NCBI GenBank assembly: GCA_003164135.1
Contig: PLSD01000133.1
Span: 19,713 to 83,712 of the forward strand
Length of the DNA stretch: 64,000 bases
Source of the DNA: Acetobacteraceae bacterium
Lineage (GTDB): Bacteria > Pseudomonadota > Alphaproteobacteria > Acetobacterales > Acetobacteraceae
Reading direction: 5' to 3'
The notes beneath the pieces are model-generated. The model saw nothing but the letters and a program-made list of their open reading frames with translations, made no database searches and was not told the origin of the DNA. Below are positions 17,877 through 26,830 of this stretch, piece after piece; positions within the stretch are counted from its first letter, which is position 1; each line of letters opens with the position of its first letter. Made by a program: the position numbers and the translations under genes.

Positions 17877-18305
17877 ATGGCGCTCCATATCGCCCAGGAC
17901 GGAGAGGACGACCTCCTCTCCGCCATCAACACCACGCCGCTCGTCGACGTGATGCTGGTGCTGCTCATCATCTTCCTCATCACAGTGCCAGTGGTTACGC
18001 ACACCGTGCCGGTTCAACTGCCGCAGGAGCGCAACCAGCCCACCCAGACGGCGCCGCGTAACATCAACATCTCGGTGGACGCACAGGGCGGCATCTACTG
18101 GAACCAGCAGAAGCTGAGCGGGCCCGATAGCCTGCAGAAACGCCTGCTGGCGGTGAGCGGTGACGTGCCGCAGCCCGAGGTGCATATCTTCGGCGACCAG
18201 AATGCCCATTACGAGGCGATCGGCGAGGTGCTGTTGGCCGCCCAGCGCGCCGGCATCGAGAAAGTTGGCTTCATCCTGCAACCGCCCGCCGCGGGAGGCC
18301 CCTGA
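17877..18305 (+). CDS. exbD: ExbD (first copy)
   Basis: The 142-residue biopolymer transporter has one N-terminal membrane helix containing the essential proton-carrying Asp (INTTPLVDVMLVLLIIFLI) and a periplasmic domain ending with the KVGFILQ strand. Together with ExbB it forms the TonB motor. It is 35-40% similar by eye to the second copy right downstream, the paired exbD arrangement seen in xanthomonads and many alphaproteobacteria. Confidence 0.93.
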   Translation: MALHIAQDGEDDLLSAINTTPLVDVMLVLLIIFLITVPVVTHTVPVQLPQERNQPTQTAPRNINISVDAQGGIYWNQQKLSGPDSLQKRLLAVSGDVPQPEVHIFGDQNAHYEAIGEVLLAAQRAGIEKVGFILQPPAAGGP

Positions 18306-18308
18306 GCC

Positions 18309-18731
18309 ATGGCCCTTGATTTCTCGGCCCACGAGGAGCCCCAGGTGATGGTGGACATCAACACCACGCCGCTCATCGACGTGATGCTGGTGCTGCTGAT
18401 CATGCTCATCATCACCATCCCGGTGCAAACTCACGCGGTGAAGCTGGACCTACCACGGGCCGACGCCCCGCCTGTGAAGGTGCTGCCGACCGTGGATGAG
18501 GTGGATATCGACTTCGACGGCACCATCCTGTGGAACGGCACTGTGCTGCCTACGCGCCAGGCGCTGGAGGCCCAGCTCTCCGACCTCGCCGCCCAGCCTG
18601 ACCAGCCGGAACTGCATATCCGCCCGGACAAGCTGGCCGGCTACAAATACGTCGCCGAGGTGCTCGCCACAGCACAGCGCCTGGGCGTGCAGAAGATCGG
18701 GATCGTTGGCTATGAGCAGTTCGCGTTGTGA
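18309..18731 (+). CDS. exbD: ExbD (second copy)
   Basis: This 140-residue paralog starts 3 bp after the first copy. It has the same NTTPLIDVMLVLLIMLIIT helix with the conserved Asp and a periplasmic domain (PELHIRPDKLAGYKYVAEVL). Its stop codon overlaps the strong AGGAGGAG ribosome site of the next gene. Two non-identical ExbD chains may form a heterodimer in the motor. Confidence 0.92.
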   Translation: MALDFSAHEEPQVMVDINTTPLIDVMLVLLIMLIITIPVQTHAVKLDLPRADAPPVKVLPTVDEVDIDFDGTILWNGTVLPTRQALEAQLSDLAAQPDQPELHIRPDKLAGYKYVAEVLATAQRLGVQKIGIVGYEQFAL

Positions 18732-18739
18732 GGAGGAGC

Positions 18740-19765
18740 ATGAAGTCCCTGCTTGGTGCGGCGCTCCTGCTGCTGCCGTGCTCTGCTGGCGCCGCCACGG
18801 TGAGTCCTGCCGTGGCAAAGCTGCTGTTGCCGGCGGAGAGCGAGCTAAACAGCCACGCCTACATTGCCGCCTTGTCGGCGGTGAACCGGGCGGCGGCGCT
18901 GCCTGGGCTCACGGCGTATGACAGGCTGGTCATAGCCCAGTTGCGCGGCGCCGCCGCCGCCGGGGCCGGGCAGTACGCGCTGGCCGCGCAGTCCTACGCC
19001 GCGGTGCTGGCAAGCGGTCAGGCGCCCGAGTCAGAGAAACTGTCGATGACCCAGGCCGTGGCCAGTTACTACGCCAGCGCCGGGGATAACGCGCAGACAA
19101 TCCTCTGGGTGGACAACTACATCGCCGCCGGCGGCACCGACGCCACCACCCGCGCCCTAGCCGCGCAAGCCGACTACGCCACCGGCAACTACGCGGCCGT
19201 GGCAAAGGATGTGCGCCGCGACGGGCGGGACGCGCCGCAAGCCGAGTTGCAGATCGCTGCTTCCGCCGCGCAGAAGGCGGCCGACAATCAGGCATATTTT
19301 GATGCTCTGCAGGCGCTGCTGAAGGTCAGCCCAAGCCCCTCGTACTGGAACGAGGCCATCGCGCTGGTGCAGGCCCGGCCGGGGTTCCCGGACGTGCTGA
19401 TGATCGACGTCTACCGCCTGCGCTTTGCCACCAAGACCATGAAGGAGCCAGGCGACTTCGAGGACTACGCCGAGCGGGCGATCCTGGCCGGCGATCCGGA
19501 GGAGGCCAAGCGCGAGCTGGATGCCGGCTTCGCCGCCGGGATCCTTAGCGCCCAGACCGACGGTGGCCACGCCGCCAGCCTGAGAAATCTGGCGGCCAAG
19601 ACCAACCCGCCTCCCGCACCGCTTTCGCCCCCCACGCCGCTCGATATCGCCATTGCCAAGGGCACCGGCTTCAACGCCGTTCCGGGCTATGCGCAGGATG
19701 GCGTGGGTGATGCCCAGGCCGCCCTGGCGAGGCTGTGGGCGATCCACGCCGCCTCCCGGCCCTGA
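18740..19765 (+). CDS. Periplasmic helical repeat (TPR-like) protein of the TonB operon
   Basis: The start at 18740 has a perfect AGGAGGAG site; a GTG 12 bp upstream lacks one. The 341-residue protein has a signal peptide (MKSLLGAALLLLPCSAGAA) and is Ala-rich and almost all helical. Repeating 30-40-residue units such as LRGAAAAGAGQYALAAQSYAAVL and AEQADYATGNYAAVAKDV-like segments look TPR-like, ending in a Pro-rich linker (NPPPAPLSPPTP). Proteins of this kind often follow exbD pairs next to TonB receptors. Function is unknown; a scaffold for the Ton motor or the periplasmic substrate is a guess. Confidence 0.75.
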   Translation: MKSLLGAALLLLPCSAGAATVSPAVAKLLLPAESELNSHAYIAALSAVNRAAALPGLTAYDRLVIAQLRGAAAAGAGQYALAAQSYAAVLASGQAPESEKLSMTQAVASYYASAGDNAQTILWVDNYIAAGGTDATTRALAAQADYATGNYAAVAKDVRRDGRDAPQAELQIAASAAQKAADNQAYFDALQALLKVSPSPSYWNEAIALVQARPGFPDVLMIDVYRLRFATKTMKEPGDFEDYAERAILAGDPEEAKRELDAGFAAGILSAQTDGGHAASLRNLAAKTNPPPAPLSPPTPLDIAIAKGTGFNAVPGYAQDGVGDAQAALARLWAIHAASRP

Positions 19766-19799
19766 GTGTCCGTCCCGAAACATCTTGAATCTATAGAGT

Positions 19800-20062
19800 C
19801 ACTTGTAATTTGATGCTTCTGGCCCGATTCGCAGGAGCAGGCAGATGTGGACGAACGAAAACCGCGTTTCTTATGACTGCCGTGATTTGCGGTATCCGAG
19901 TGATCTGACGGGTGCTGGTTGAGCCATTGATTCGGCCGACCAAGCGTGGCGGCAATACCCCATTGCGTTACGGGTGGTTAATGGCGGAGGTGCCATCGCC
20001 ATCCAGGACTATCTCCCCGGATCGACGACAGCACCGCGAGGGACAATCTGGCCCAGGGGAAG
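19800..20062 (+). pseudogene. IS5-type transposase remnant (5' end, degenerate)
   Basis: From ATG 19845 the frame reads MWTNENRVSYDCRDLRYPSD then LTGAG, the start of IS5/IS1031-type transposases (MWT...RYPSDLTDAEW). It stops at TGA 19920-19922. In the shifted frame the family sequence resumes as EPLIRPTKRGGN, and further on as VVNG and DYLPGST, with internal bases missing. The piece is frameshifted and truncated, with no DDE core. It separates the Ton operon from the catabolic operon. Confidence 0.65.
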
Positions 20063-20076
20063 ATTACCCCGAAGGG

Positions 20077-20445
20077 TCAGAGATCGGTAACCGCCGCCAG
20101 GTAGCTTTTGCGAATACGATCGGAGCGGATGTCCCACAGAACCGTCGTCCCCTTGGCGATAATCCAGCTATCACCGGGACCGTAAATCACTGTTTTGCCG
20201 TCCGTCTCATCGGTCAGGGCCAATTGGCCGTCAAGCAAAGTGGCGTGTTCGTGGAAGGCATAGGTCACCCGGTATTTGCCGTGGCTGGCGGCATAAAGAC
20301 CGCCCGATACCGCGCTCTCCAGGCTGCCGAACAACAGCTTGCCGGAGACGGCAACAGCGCCTTCGACGGTGGTGGCGCCGATGTCCTCGGGCGTTCCCCA
20401 GTCATCCAGCGCGATACGGTCCATGTCCAATTTAAAAGCAAGCAT
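20077..20445 (-). CDS. Cupin-domain protein (DUF861 / cupin_3 type)
   Basis: The 122-residue single cupin has the DUF861 pattern. GKYRVTYAFHEHATLLDGQLALTDE is followed by YGPGDSWIIAKGTTVLWDIR and ends RKSYLAAV. Related proteins include EutQ-like and ureidoglycine-type cupins, which act as small isomerases, binding proteins or accessory enzymes. It is the last gene of the eight-gene minus-strand operon, after a hairpin, next to an FMO-type monooxygenase. Its precise role is unknown. Confidence 0.8.
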   Translation of the reverse strand: MLAFKLDMDRIALDDWGTPEDIGATTVEGAVAVSGKLLFGSLESAVSGGLYAASHGKYRVTYAFHEHATLLDGQLALTDETDGKTVIYGPGDSWIIAKGTTVLWDIRSDRIRKSYLAAVTDL

Positions 20446-20474
20446 TTGAAAATTCCTCAGAGTGGGGCGAACCA

Positions 20475-20494
20475 GAAGGCCCGATCGGGCCTTC
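20475..20494. terminator. Hairpin between monooxygenase and cupin genes
   Basis: The perfect 20-base palindrome GAAGGCCCGATCGGGCCTTC lies in the 65-bp gap. It has CGTTTGT on the plus side and no U-run in the transcribed minus direction. It is probably a processing hairpin. Confidence 0.5.
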
Positions 20495-20510
20495 CGTTTG
20501 TCAACAGATC

Positions 20511-21731
20511 CTAGCCGCGGGCCGCGATCTGTTCGGCCAGATAATCGGCATCGTGCCAGACGCCCCAGATGAACGGGGACGCGCGGCGCGACAGCCAGGC
20601 GAGGCCCAGGAAATACAGCCCGGGCACGACCGAAACACCACGCTGATGCAGAGGATTCCCCTTGTCATCGAAGGCATCCACCTTCACCCAGCCGAAATCC
20701 AGGGCGTAGCCCGTCGCCCAGATAATCGAAGTGACGCCGGCATCCGCCAGATTCAGCTGGAGCAAGGGATCGGTCACGCATCGCGGCGCCGGGGCCAGCT
20801 TGCGGGCTTCAGGCTCCTCGGGCAGGTCGAGCCCTTCGCGGGCGATATAGGCGTCGGCGGCGTCCAGCATGGACAGGTAGTTCGCATCTCCCTCCGCGAT
20901 GTTCTTCGCCAGATCGGACGCGAAATGCATCGCGCCATCCTTGAAAGTTTCGCCCCGGCCGACCAGGGTGATCCCGCTCGCGGCAAGGTTCCGGAAGTCG
21001 ATCGTATGGCCGCCCTCCGCGCCGCTCACCGCGATCGTGACATGTGCCATGGAGGGTTCAACCGCCTTGGCATTCCATAGGCCCAGAACACCTAGCCACC
21101 AGACGAAATCATGGCCGCGATACTTGCGCGGCGGCCGGTCATGCGGGCCGACCGAAAGGTAGACTTTCCGCCCCGCGCGACGCAATTCATCGGCGATTTG
21201 CACCCCCGAGGAACCAGCCCCAACCACCAGCACCGCGCCTTCGGGCAACTGGCCGGGATTGCGGTAGGCGGCGGAATGAATCTGCATGATCCCCGCCTCC
21301 TCCGGCACAACCGTGGGGATGATCGGCTTCTGGAACGGCCCGGTGGCGGCGACAACATTGGAGGCTTCGATGACGCCCTGAGACGTTTCGGCAATGAAAC
21401 TATCTCCTTTTTTGTAAAGCGCCGTCACCTCGACGCCGCAGCGGATCGGGGCCTTAACCTGTTGCGCATACTCAACGAGATAATCCACGATCTGCCCGGC
21501 GGGAGCAAACGCGCCGGGATCGCACTTATCAAACGTCTTGTTTGGAAATCTGTCGTGCCAGGCAGGGCCATTGGCAACAAGCGAGTCCCACCTCTCCGAG
21601 CGCCAGCGCTCGGCAATCCGATTTCGCTCGATGACGAGATGCGACACGCCGCGTTTGCTGAGCTGCTCGCTCATCGCTATTCCGGCCTGACCGCCACCGA
21701 TGATGAGCGTCTCGACTTTTTCAACTGGCAT
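20511..21731 (-). CDS. FMO-type flavin-containing monooxygenase (CzcO/YUCCA-like)
   Basis: The 406-residue protein shows an N-terminal FAD-binding GGGQAGIAMSEQL (residues 12-24), a mid-protein NADPH site VVGAGSSGVQIADEL, and the ATG-type motif IWATGYALDFGWV near the end. Class B flavin monooxygenases of this kind oxygenate amine nitrogen, sulfur or indole-pyruvate-like substrates. It lies 137 bp downstream of a TMADH-like gene and 65 bp upstream of the cupin gene. In an amine-catabolic operon, N-oxygenation is one plausible role. Substrate is not predictable from sequence. Confidence 0.85.
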   Translation of the reverse strand: MPVEKVETLIIGGGQAGIAMSEQLSKRGVSHLVIERNRIAERWRSERWDSLVANGPAWHDRFPNKTFDKCDPGAFAPAGQIVDYLVEYAQQVKAPIRCGVEVTALYKKGDSFIAETSQGVIEASNVVAATGPFQKPIIPTVVPEEAGIMQIHSAAYRNPGQLPEGAVLVVGAGSSGVQIADELRRAGRKVYLSVGPHDRPPRKYRGHDFVWWLGVLGLWNAKAVEPSMAHVTIAVSGAEGGHTIDFRNLAASGITLVGRGETFKDGAMHFASDLAKNIAEGDANYLSMLDAADAYIAREGLDLPEEPEARKLAPAPRCVTDPLLQLNLADAGVTSIIWATGYALDFGWVKVDAFDDKGNPLHQRGVSVVPGLYFLGLAWLSRRASPFIWGVWHDADYLAEQIAARG

Positions 21732-21868
21732 GCTCGGCGTCCTTTTTACGATGTCCGTGAAGTTTCAGCCGGCTCGGCTGAAACTCATGAGTGCTTCTAT
21801 TGAAGGGGTTGGTTTTGGAAAATAATGATTTCAAGTGGTCTTGATTAGGTTTTACCAAAGACGTGCCG

Positions 21869-23935
21869 CTAAAGCAGCGCCGTGATCTCCCGGCGGAACG
21901 GCAATGTGCCCGGCGGCAAGGGCGGAGCGTCCAGCTCCTCGGCATAGCGCCGCCCCGCATACACCGCATGGGCGATAGTGGCCGGCGCCAGCGCATCGCC
22001 GATGGTGATGACGGATTCGATCCCCGCCCCGGCAAGGTCCATCCCCCGCAACGCCTGCGCCAGCCCCTCCTCCGGCAGCCGGGCGGTCACGGGCAGCACC
22101 GCGTCCACCGCCAGCACCTTCTGGCGTCCGGTGAACACACATTCCAGCACCGCATGGTCCGGCGCCACGGCGGCGAGCGCGTGCGAGACGATAATCTCCA
22201 CCCTCGCCTCCAGCAGCCGCTTCTGGATGAAATGCTGCTCCATGGTGTTGCGCGTCCAGGTGGAGGCTTCCGAGGCCGGGGTGGCGTAGGTCACCGCATA
22301 GCCCTTGGCGGCCAGCGCCTCGGCGATCACCCCGCCCATGTAATAATGCTCGTCATCCCACACCAGCACGCGCTTTCCGGGCGGGAAGGCGCCGTCCATG
22401 ATGTCGTCGGGCGTGAAAACCACGGCACCCGGCGCCACCGCCAGCGGCCGCGTATGGTGGTGGCCCACAAAGTCCCGCCGCCACTTTGCCCCGGTGGCAA
22501 TAACCACGCGCGGAAAGCCAAATTCCAGCACCTCCGGCGCGCTCAGGCGGCTGGCGAGGTAGGTCTGCACATTCGGCAGCTTGTGCAGCTGCAACTGCCG
22601 GTAATCGCGTACGCGGCCCCATGCGGCCAGGCCCGGCAGTTTCGCCTCGCGGCTCACCCGTCCGCCCAGCTCGGTGCCTGCCTCGGCCAGCGCCACCTCA
22701 TAGCCGCGCTTGCCCAAAGCGTGCGCCGCCTCCAACCCCGCCGGCCCGGCGCCGATGATCAGCACCGGCTTTTCGCTCTCACGCGCCCTTATGCGCTCCG
22801 GGTGCCAGCCCTTGCGCCATTCCTCGCCCATGGTCGGGTTCTGCGTGCAGCGCAGCGGCGACATGGTAAAATCGCCCGAGACGCAGATATTGCAGCCGAT
22901 ACACTCGCGGATGTCCTCGATCCGCCCCTCCTCCAGCTTTTTCGGCAGGAACGGATCGGCAATCGAGGGCCGCGCCGCGCCGATGAGGTCCAGCACGCCC
23001 TTGCGCACCAGGGATGCCATGCGGTCCACCGAGGTATAGCGCCCCACCCCCACCACTGGCTTATTGGTGAGCCGGCGGATGCCGGAGATGAACGGCTCCT
23101 GCGCGCCTTCCTCGGCAAAGCGCGAAGTACGGCTGTCGTTTTCCCACCCCGCGAGCGTCACGTCCCAGAGGTCCGGCAAATCGCCGAGCATCCTGATCAT
23201 GTCCTCCACCTCGGCCTTTTCCAGCCCGCCATCGCCAAGCAGTTCGTCCACCGAGATGCGGATCGGCACGGCGCAGACATGGCCGACCGCGGCCTTGGTC
23301 TCCTCGGTAATCTCGCGCAGCAGCCGCACGCGGTTCTCCAGGCTGCCGCCGTATTCATCCGTACGGTCATTGTACCGGCGCGAGAGGAAATGGTGCAGGA
23401 ACCCCAGCGCATGCGCGGCGTAGACGTAAATCAGGTCGAACCCCGCCTTCTGCGCCCGCTTTACCGCCGCCAGATGCCAGCCGCGCAAATTGACGATATC
23501 GGTCTTGTCCATGCGCCGCGCCTGCACCGGATCGTAGCTGAAAGTCGCCACCGGCAGATGCGCCGGCCCCATCGGCACCTCGCGCGAGTATAAATTAGGG
23601 CCGTTCATGCCGTTATAGGCCAGCTCCAGCCCCGCCAGCGCCCCGTGCTCGTGGATCTTTTCGGACATGCGCGCCAGGGCGGGAATGTCGCGGTCGTCCC
23701 ACAGCCGCAGCTCAATGAACGGCGTGATGTCGGAGGAGTAATGCAGCTCCACCTGCTCGGTGCATACCACCGCCCAGCCGCCTTCGGCCTTCACCCCGCG
23801 CATTTCGGCCAGCGCCGTGGGGTCCCGGTAGCCCATGCCGTTGCAATGCGGCACCTGGTAGAAGCGGTTGCGGGCGGTGAGCGGGCCGATTTTTACCGGC
23901 TCAAACAAAATGTCGTAGGCGGCGGGCCGTGTCAT
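21869..23935 (-). CDS. TMADH-like FMN/[4Fe-4S]/FAD oxidoreductase (paralog 1)
   Basis: The 688 residues align end to end with trimethylamine dehydrogenase as I remember it. C31 in FYQVPHCNGMGYRDP matches the cysteine that binds FMN covalently. The cluster motif ECIGCNICVSGDF...C is present, ADP/FAD binding is seen at VLIIGAGPAGLEAAHAL, and the C-terminus ends PFRREI. A catalytic Tyr/His pair is kept (YVYAAH) as is W-x-x-D (GWENDSRTSRF). Two of the three aromatic residues that hold a trimethylammonium group appear replaced, so the substrate is probably another amine. It overlaps the aldehyde dehydrogenase gene by 4 bp. Electron transfer flavoprotein is the likely acceptor; no etf genes are in the window. 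Confidence 0.9.
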   Translation of the reverse strand: MTRPAAYDILFEPVKIGPLTARNRFYQVPHCNGMGYRDPTALAEMRGVKAEGGWAVVCTEQVELHYSSDITPFIELRLWDDRDIPALARMSEKIHEHGALAGLELAYNGMNGPNLYSREVPMGPAHLPVATFSYDPVQARRMDKTDIVNLRGWHLAAVKRAQKAGFDLIYVYAAHALGFLHHFLSRRYNDRTDEYGGSLENRVRLLREITEETKAAVGHVCAVPIRISVDELLGDGGLEKAEVEDMIRMLGDLPDLWDVTLAGWENDSRTSRFAEEGAQEPFISGIRRLTNKPVVGVGRYTSVDRMASLVRKGVLDLIGAARPSIADPFLPKKLEEGRIEDIRECIGCNICVSGDFTMSPLRCTQNPTMGEEWRKGWHPERIRARESEKPVLIIGAGPAGLEAAHALGKRGYEVALAEAGTELGGRVSREAKLPGLAAWGRVRDYRQLQLHKLPNVQTYLASRLSAPEVLEFGFPRVVIATGAKWRRDFVGHHHTRPLAVAPGAVVFTPDDIMDGAFPPGKRVLVWDDEHYYMGGVIAEALAAKGYAVTYATPASEASTWTRNTMEQHFIQKRLLEARVEIIVSHALAAVAPDHAVLECVFTGRQKVLAVDAVLPVTARLPEEGLAQALRGMDLAGAGIESVITIGDALAPATIAHAVYAGRRYAEELDAPPLPPGTLPFRREITALL

Positions 23936-25422
23936 GCGAACTTGATCCAGGTGGTCTTGAGGCTTGAGAATTTGTCGAGCGCGTGCAGCGAGAGGTCGCG
24001 CCCGAAGCCCGAGCGCTTGTTGCCGCCGAACGGGGTTTGCGGGGAGAGCGCGTCAACCGTGTTAACCGAGACCGTGCCCACCCGCAGCGCCGCCGAGACG
24101 CGCAAAGCGCGGTTAATATCGGCGGTCCACACCGAGGCCGCGAGACCGTATTCGGAATCATTAGCCAAAGCGATCGCCTCATCCTCGGTATCGAACGGCA
24201 CCACCGCCAGCACCGGGCCGAAAATCTCGTCGCGGGCCAGGGCCGAGGCGGGGTCGACGTTATCGAATATGGTCGGCTGCACGAAAGCGCCGTTTGGCTG
24301 CAACGGCACAGCGGCGCCGCCCGTCACCAGCCGCCCATGCGCCTTGCCGGCCTCAATGGCCGCCAGCACCTGCGCCTGATGCGCGCCGTCCACCAGCGCG
24401 CCCATGCGCGAGGCAGGGTCCAGCGGATCGCCCGGCTGGTAGGCCGCGGCCTGCGCCACCAGGCGCTCCACGAACGCGGCATGGATGGAACGCTCCACCA
24501 ACAGCCGCGAATTGGCCGAGCACACCTGCCCGGCATTGAAGAAGATGCCCATGGCGGCACTGGCGGCAGCGGCGTCGAGGTCGGCATCGGCGAACACCAG
24601 GTTCGGGCTCTTGCCGCCCAGCTCCAGCCACACCTGCTTGAGGTTGGACTCGCCCGAATAGCCCATCAGTGTGCGCCCGGTGCGGGTGGAGCCGGTAAAG
24701 GCCAGGCAGTCGACATCATTATGCAGCGCCAGCGCCTTGCCCGCCTCGCCGCCAAACCCGGTAACGACGTTGAACACGCCATCGGGAATCCCCGCCTCGC
24801 GCGCCAGCCCGGCGAGCATCAGCGCGGTGAACGGCGAGCGCTCAGACGGCTTGAGCACCACGGAATTCCCCGCCGCCAAAGCAGGCGCGCATTTCCATGC
24901 CGCCATGTCGAACGGGAAGTTCCAGGGCACAATCGCCCCCACCACGCCCAGCGGCTCGCGGGAGACGATGGCGAGGTTGCCGGCATTGGTGGGGGCAACC
25001 TCGCCACCCACCTTATCGATGGCTTCGGCATAATAGCGCCACACGGCGGTGGCGGCGGGAATGTCGATGCCCGCGGCCTCGGCCACCGGCTTGCCCATGT
25101 CCAGGCTCTCGGCGATGGCGAGCGTCGCCGCATTGGCCTCGATCAGCGCCACCAGCTTCAGCAATATGTCCCGCCGCGCGGCCATGCTCTGGCCGCGCCA
25201 GCGGCCATCCTCATAGGCGGCGCGGGCGGCGCGCACGGCGCGGTCCACATCCTGCCCCGCGCCGCGCGCCACCTGGCCCAGCACCGCGCCGGTGGCGGGG
25301 TTGCGCTTGGCGAAAATGGCATCGCCCTCGGCGGCGCAATAGGCGCCATCGATGAACAGCTGCGCCGGCAGCACCGTGGAGTCAGCCAGGCGGCGCCACT
25401 CGGGATAAGTCTTCTCGGTCAT
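23932..25422 (-). CDS. NAD(P)-dependent aldehyde dehydrogenase, PuuC-like
   Basis: The start at 25422 (MTEKTYPEWRRLAD) fits the family; a longer frame does not. The 496-residue protein has the ALDH landmarks VPWNFPFDMAAWK, FTGSTRTGRTL, the general-base Glu in WLELGGKSPN, the catalytic Cys in FFNAGQVCSANSR, and EIFGPVLAV. The whole sequence tracks gamma-glutamyl-gamma-aminobutyraldehyde dehydrogenase (PuuC) closely, including HALDKFSSLKTTWI at the end. It would oxidise the aldehyde formed when the TMADH-like enzymes deaminate or dealkylate an amine. It sits between the APC permease and paralog 1 in the operon. Confidence 0.92.
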   Translation of the reverse strand: MTEKTYPEWRRLADSTVLPAQLFIDGAYCAAEGDAIFAKRNPATGAVLGQVARGAGQDVDRAVRAARAAYEDGRWRGQSMAARRDILLKLVALIEANAATLAIAESLDMGKPVAEAAGIDIPAATAVWRYYAEAIDKVGGEVAPTNAGNLAIVSREPLGVVGAIVPWNFPFDMAAWKCAPALAAGNSVVLKPSERSPFTALMLAGLAREAGIPDGVFNVVTGFGGEAGKALALHNDVDCLAFTGSTRTGRTLMGYSGESNLKQVWLELGGKSPNLVFADADLDAAAASAAMGIFFNAGQVCSANSRLLVERSIHAAFVERLVAQAAAYQPGDPLDPASRMGALVDGAHQAQVLAAIEAGKAHGRLVTGGAAVPLQPNGAFVQPTIFDNVDPASALARDEIFGPVLAVVPFDTEDEAIALANDSEYGLAASVWTADINRALRVSAALRVGTVSVNTVDALSPQTPFGGNKRSGFGRDLSLHALDKFSSLKTTWIKFA

Positions 25423-25435
25423 GGATATTCCTCGT

Positions 25436-26830
25436 TTATTCGGGTGTGACGGCGAGCATCTCGCCCTCCACGATATATCGGCGCGGGCGGAAGAACAGCA
25501 CACCGGCCAGCAGCGTGCCGATGCCCACGCAGGCGGTGGTGAGGTTGAAGGTGGTGATCGCGTAGATGCCAACGACGATCAACCCCACGGCGCTAAGGCC
25601 GGGGAACACGCCGTAGAGCAGGAACTGCCGCCAGGAGGTCCGGAATGCGTCGCGATGCACCCAGGCGGAGACCAGCCCGGCCATGCCGAAATAATACGCC
25701 ACCTGCAGGCCGGTGGCGGCGACGGCGTCGGCGAGGATGGAGCTGACCGAGGGCATGAAGCCAGTGACCAGGATGCCCGCCAGCCCGGTGCCGATGAGCC
25801 ACCAGGTCGCCGTTGAAGGGTTGCGGGTGCGTGGATGCACGGTGCCGAAGGAGAACGGCAGCGCGCCGTCGCGCCCCATGGCGAAGAGCGTGCGCGTCAC
25901 CTGCAGCATGCCGGTCTGCACCGTGGCGACGGAGGAGAAGATCACCGCCACCGAGACGATGAGCCCGCCCGTCCGCCCCAGCCCCGCCGCCAGCGCCAGG
26001 CTGTAGAGCAGGTTGCCGGAATCAGTGGCCGTATCGGCGGCGCTGAGCAGCACCAGCGTGACGGCGGCGTACAGCGAGTACAGGAAAATGGTGACAAACA
26101 CGCCCGAAAGCCCGCCATTGCCGGCGGCATGTTCGCCATTGGCGGTCTCCTCGCCCAGGTTCGCTGTCACGTCCCAGCCCCAGTACAGGAAGATCACCAT
26201 CAGCGCCGCCGCCGAGAATTCCGGCAGCGTGGCGGTGGAGAAGAAGAACCCCGGCGTATAGTCGTGCCACGACAACGGGTTGGCGAAGGGCGCGCCATGC
26301 GCATGCACCAGCGCCGCGATGCCCACGCCCAGCAGCACCAGCATCTCGAAGGCGACCATCATGATCTGCAGATAACTAGTCATCTTGATGCCCAGCATGA
26401 TGACCCCAACGATGGCCAGGAACCACAGCGCCGAGAGCCCGGTGGTGAGCGGCACGCTGCTGGCCAGGGCCGGGTTGATAAAATCCAGCACGGCGGTGGA
26501 GAGCGGCACCACGCCGGAGATAATGAAGATCATCTGCGCGGTGATGAGCGCCCAGCCGGACATGAAGCCGTGGAACTTGCCGAAGGCGAGGCCGACCCAG
26601 TTGAACGCCGCGCCCGCATGAGCCACGCGCCGGTTCAGCGCCTTGTAGGCCAGCGCGATGCCCAGCATCGGCACCGCGAAGATCAGCACGTAAAGCGGGC
26701 TGCGCAGCCCGGCCGTGCCGATGAGCGCGCCCATGGCCAGCGAGATGGCGTTGGCTGGTCCCGAACCCGCCACGCCGAGCGTGAGGGACTCAAAGAACGA
26801 TAGGGAATCCTTGCGCAAGCTATGGGTCAT
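25436..26830 (-). CDS. APC-family amino acid/amine permease
   Basis: The 464-residue membrane protein has about 12 helices. The APC N-terminal helix-1 glycine motif appears as SGPANAISLAMGALIG after MTHSLRKDSLSFFESLTLG. The start ATG at 26830 overlaps the nitrilase stop (ATGA), and 13 bp separate it from the aldehyde dehydrogenase. The position suggests uptake of the amine or amino acid degraded by the operon. Several family members take polyamines or GABA; nothing here decides among them. Confidence 0.88.
   Translation of the reverse strand: MTHSLRKDSLSFFESLTLGVAGSGPANAISLAMGALIGTAGLRSPLYVLIFAVPMLGIALAYKALNRRVAHAGAAFNWVGLAFGKFHGFMSGWALITAQMIFIISGVVPLSTAVLDFINPALASSVPLTTGLSALWFLAIVGVIMLGIKMTSYLQIMMVAFEMLVLLGVGIAALVHAHGAPFANPLSWHDYTPGFFFSTATLPEFSAAALMVIFLYWGWDVTANLGEETANGEHAAGNGGLSGVFVTIFLYSLYAAVTLVLLSAADTATDSGNLLYSLALAAGLGRTGGLIVSVAVIFSSVATVQTGMLQVTRTLFAMGRDGALPFSFGTVHPRTRNPSTATWWLIGTGLAGILVTGFMPSVSSILADAVAATGLQVAYYFGMAGLVSAWVHRDAFRTSWRQFLLYGVFPGLSAVGLIVVGIYAITTFNLTTACVGIGTLLAGVLFFRPRRYIVEGEMLAVTPE

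Noticed and set aside
21863..23593. 576-codon plus-strand frame opposite TMADH-like paralog 1
   Set aside because: Arg/His-rich shadow of a gene with clear flavoprotein motifs on the other strand.
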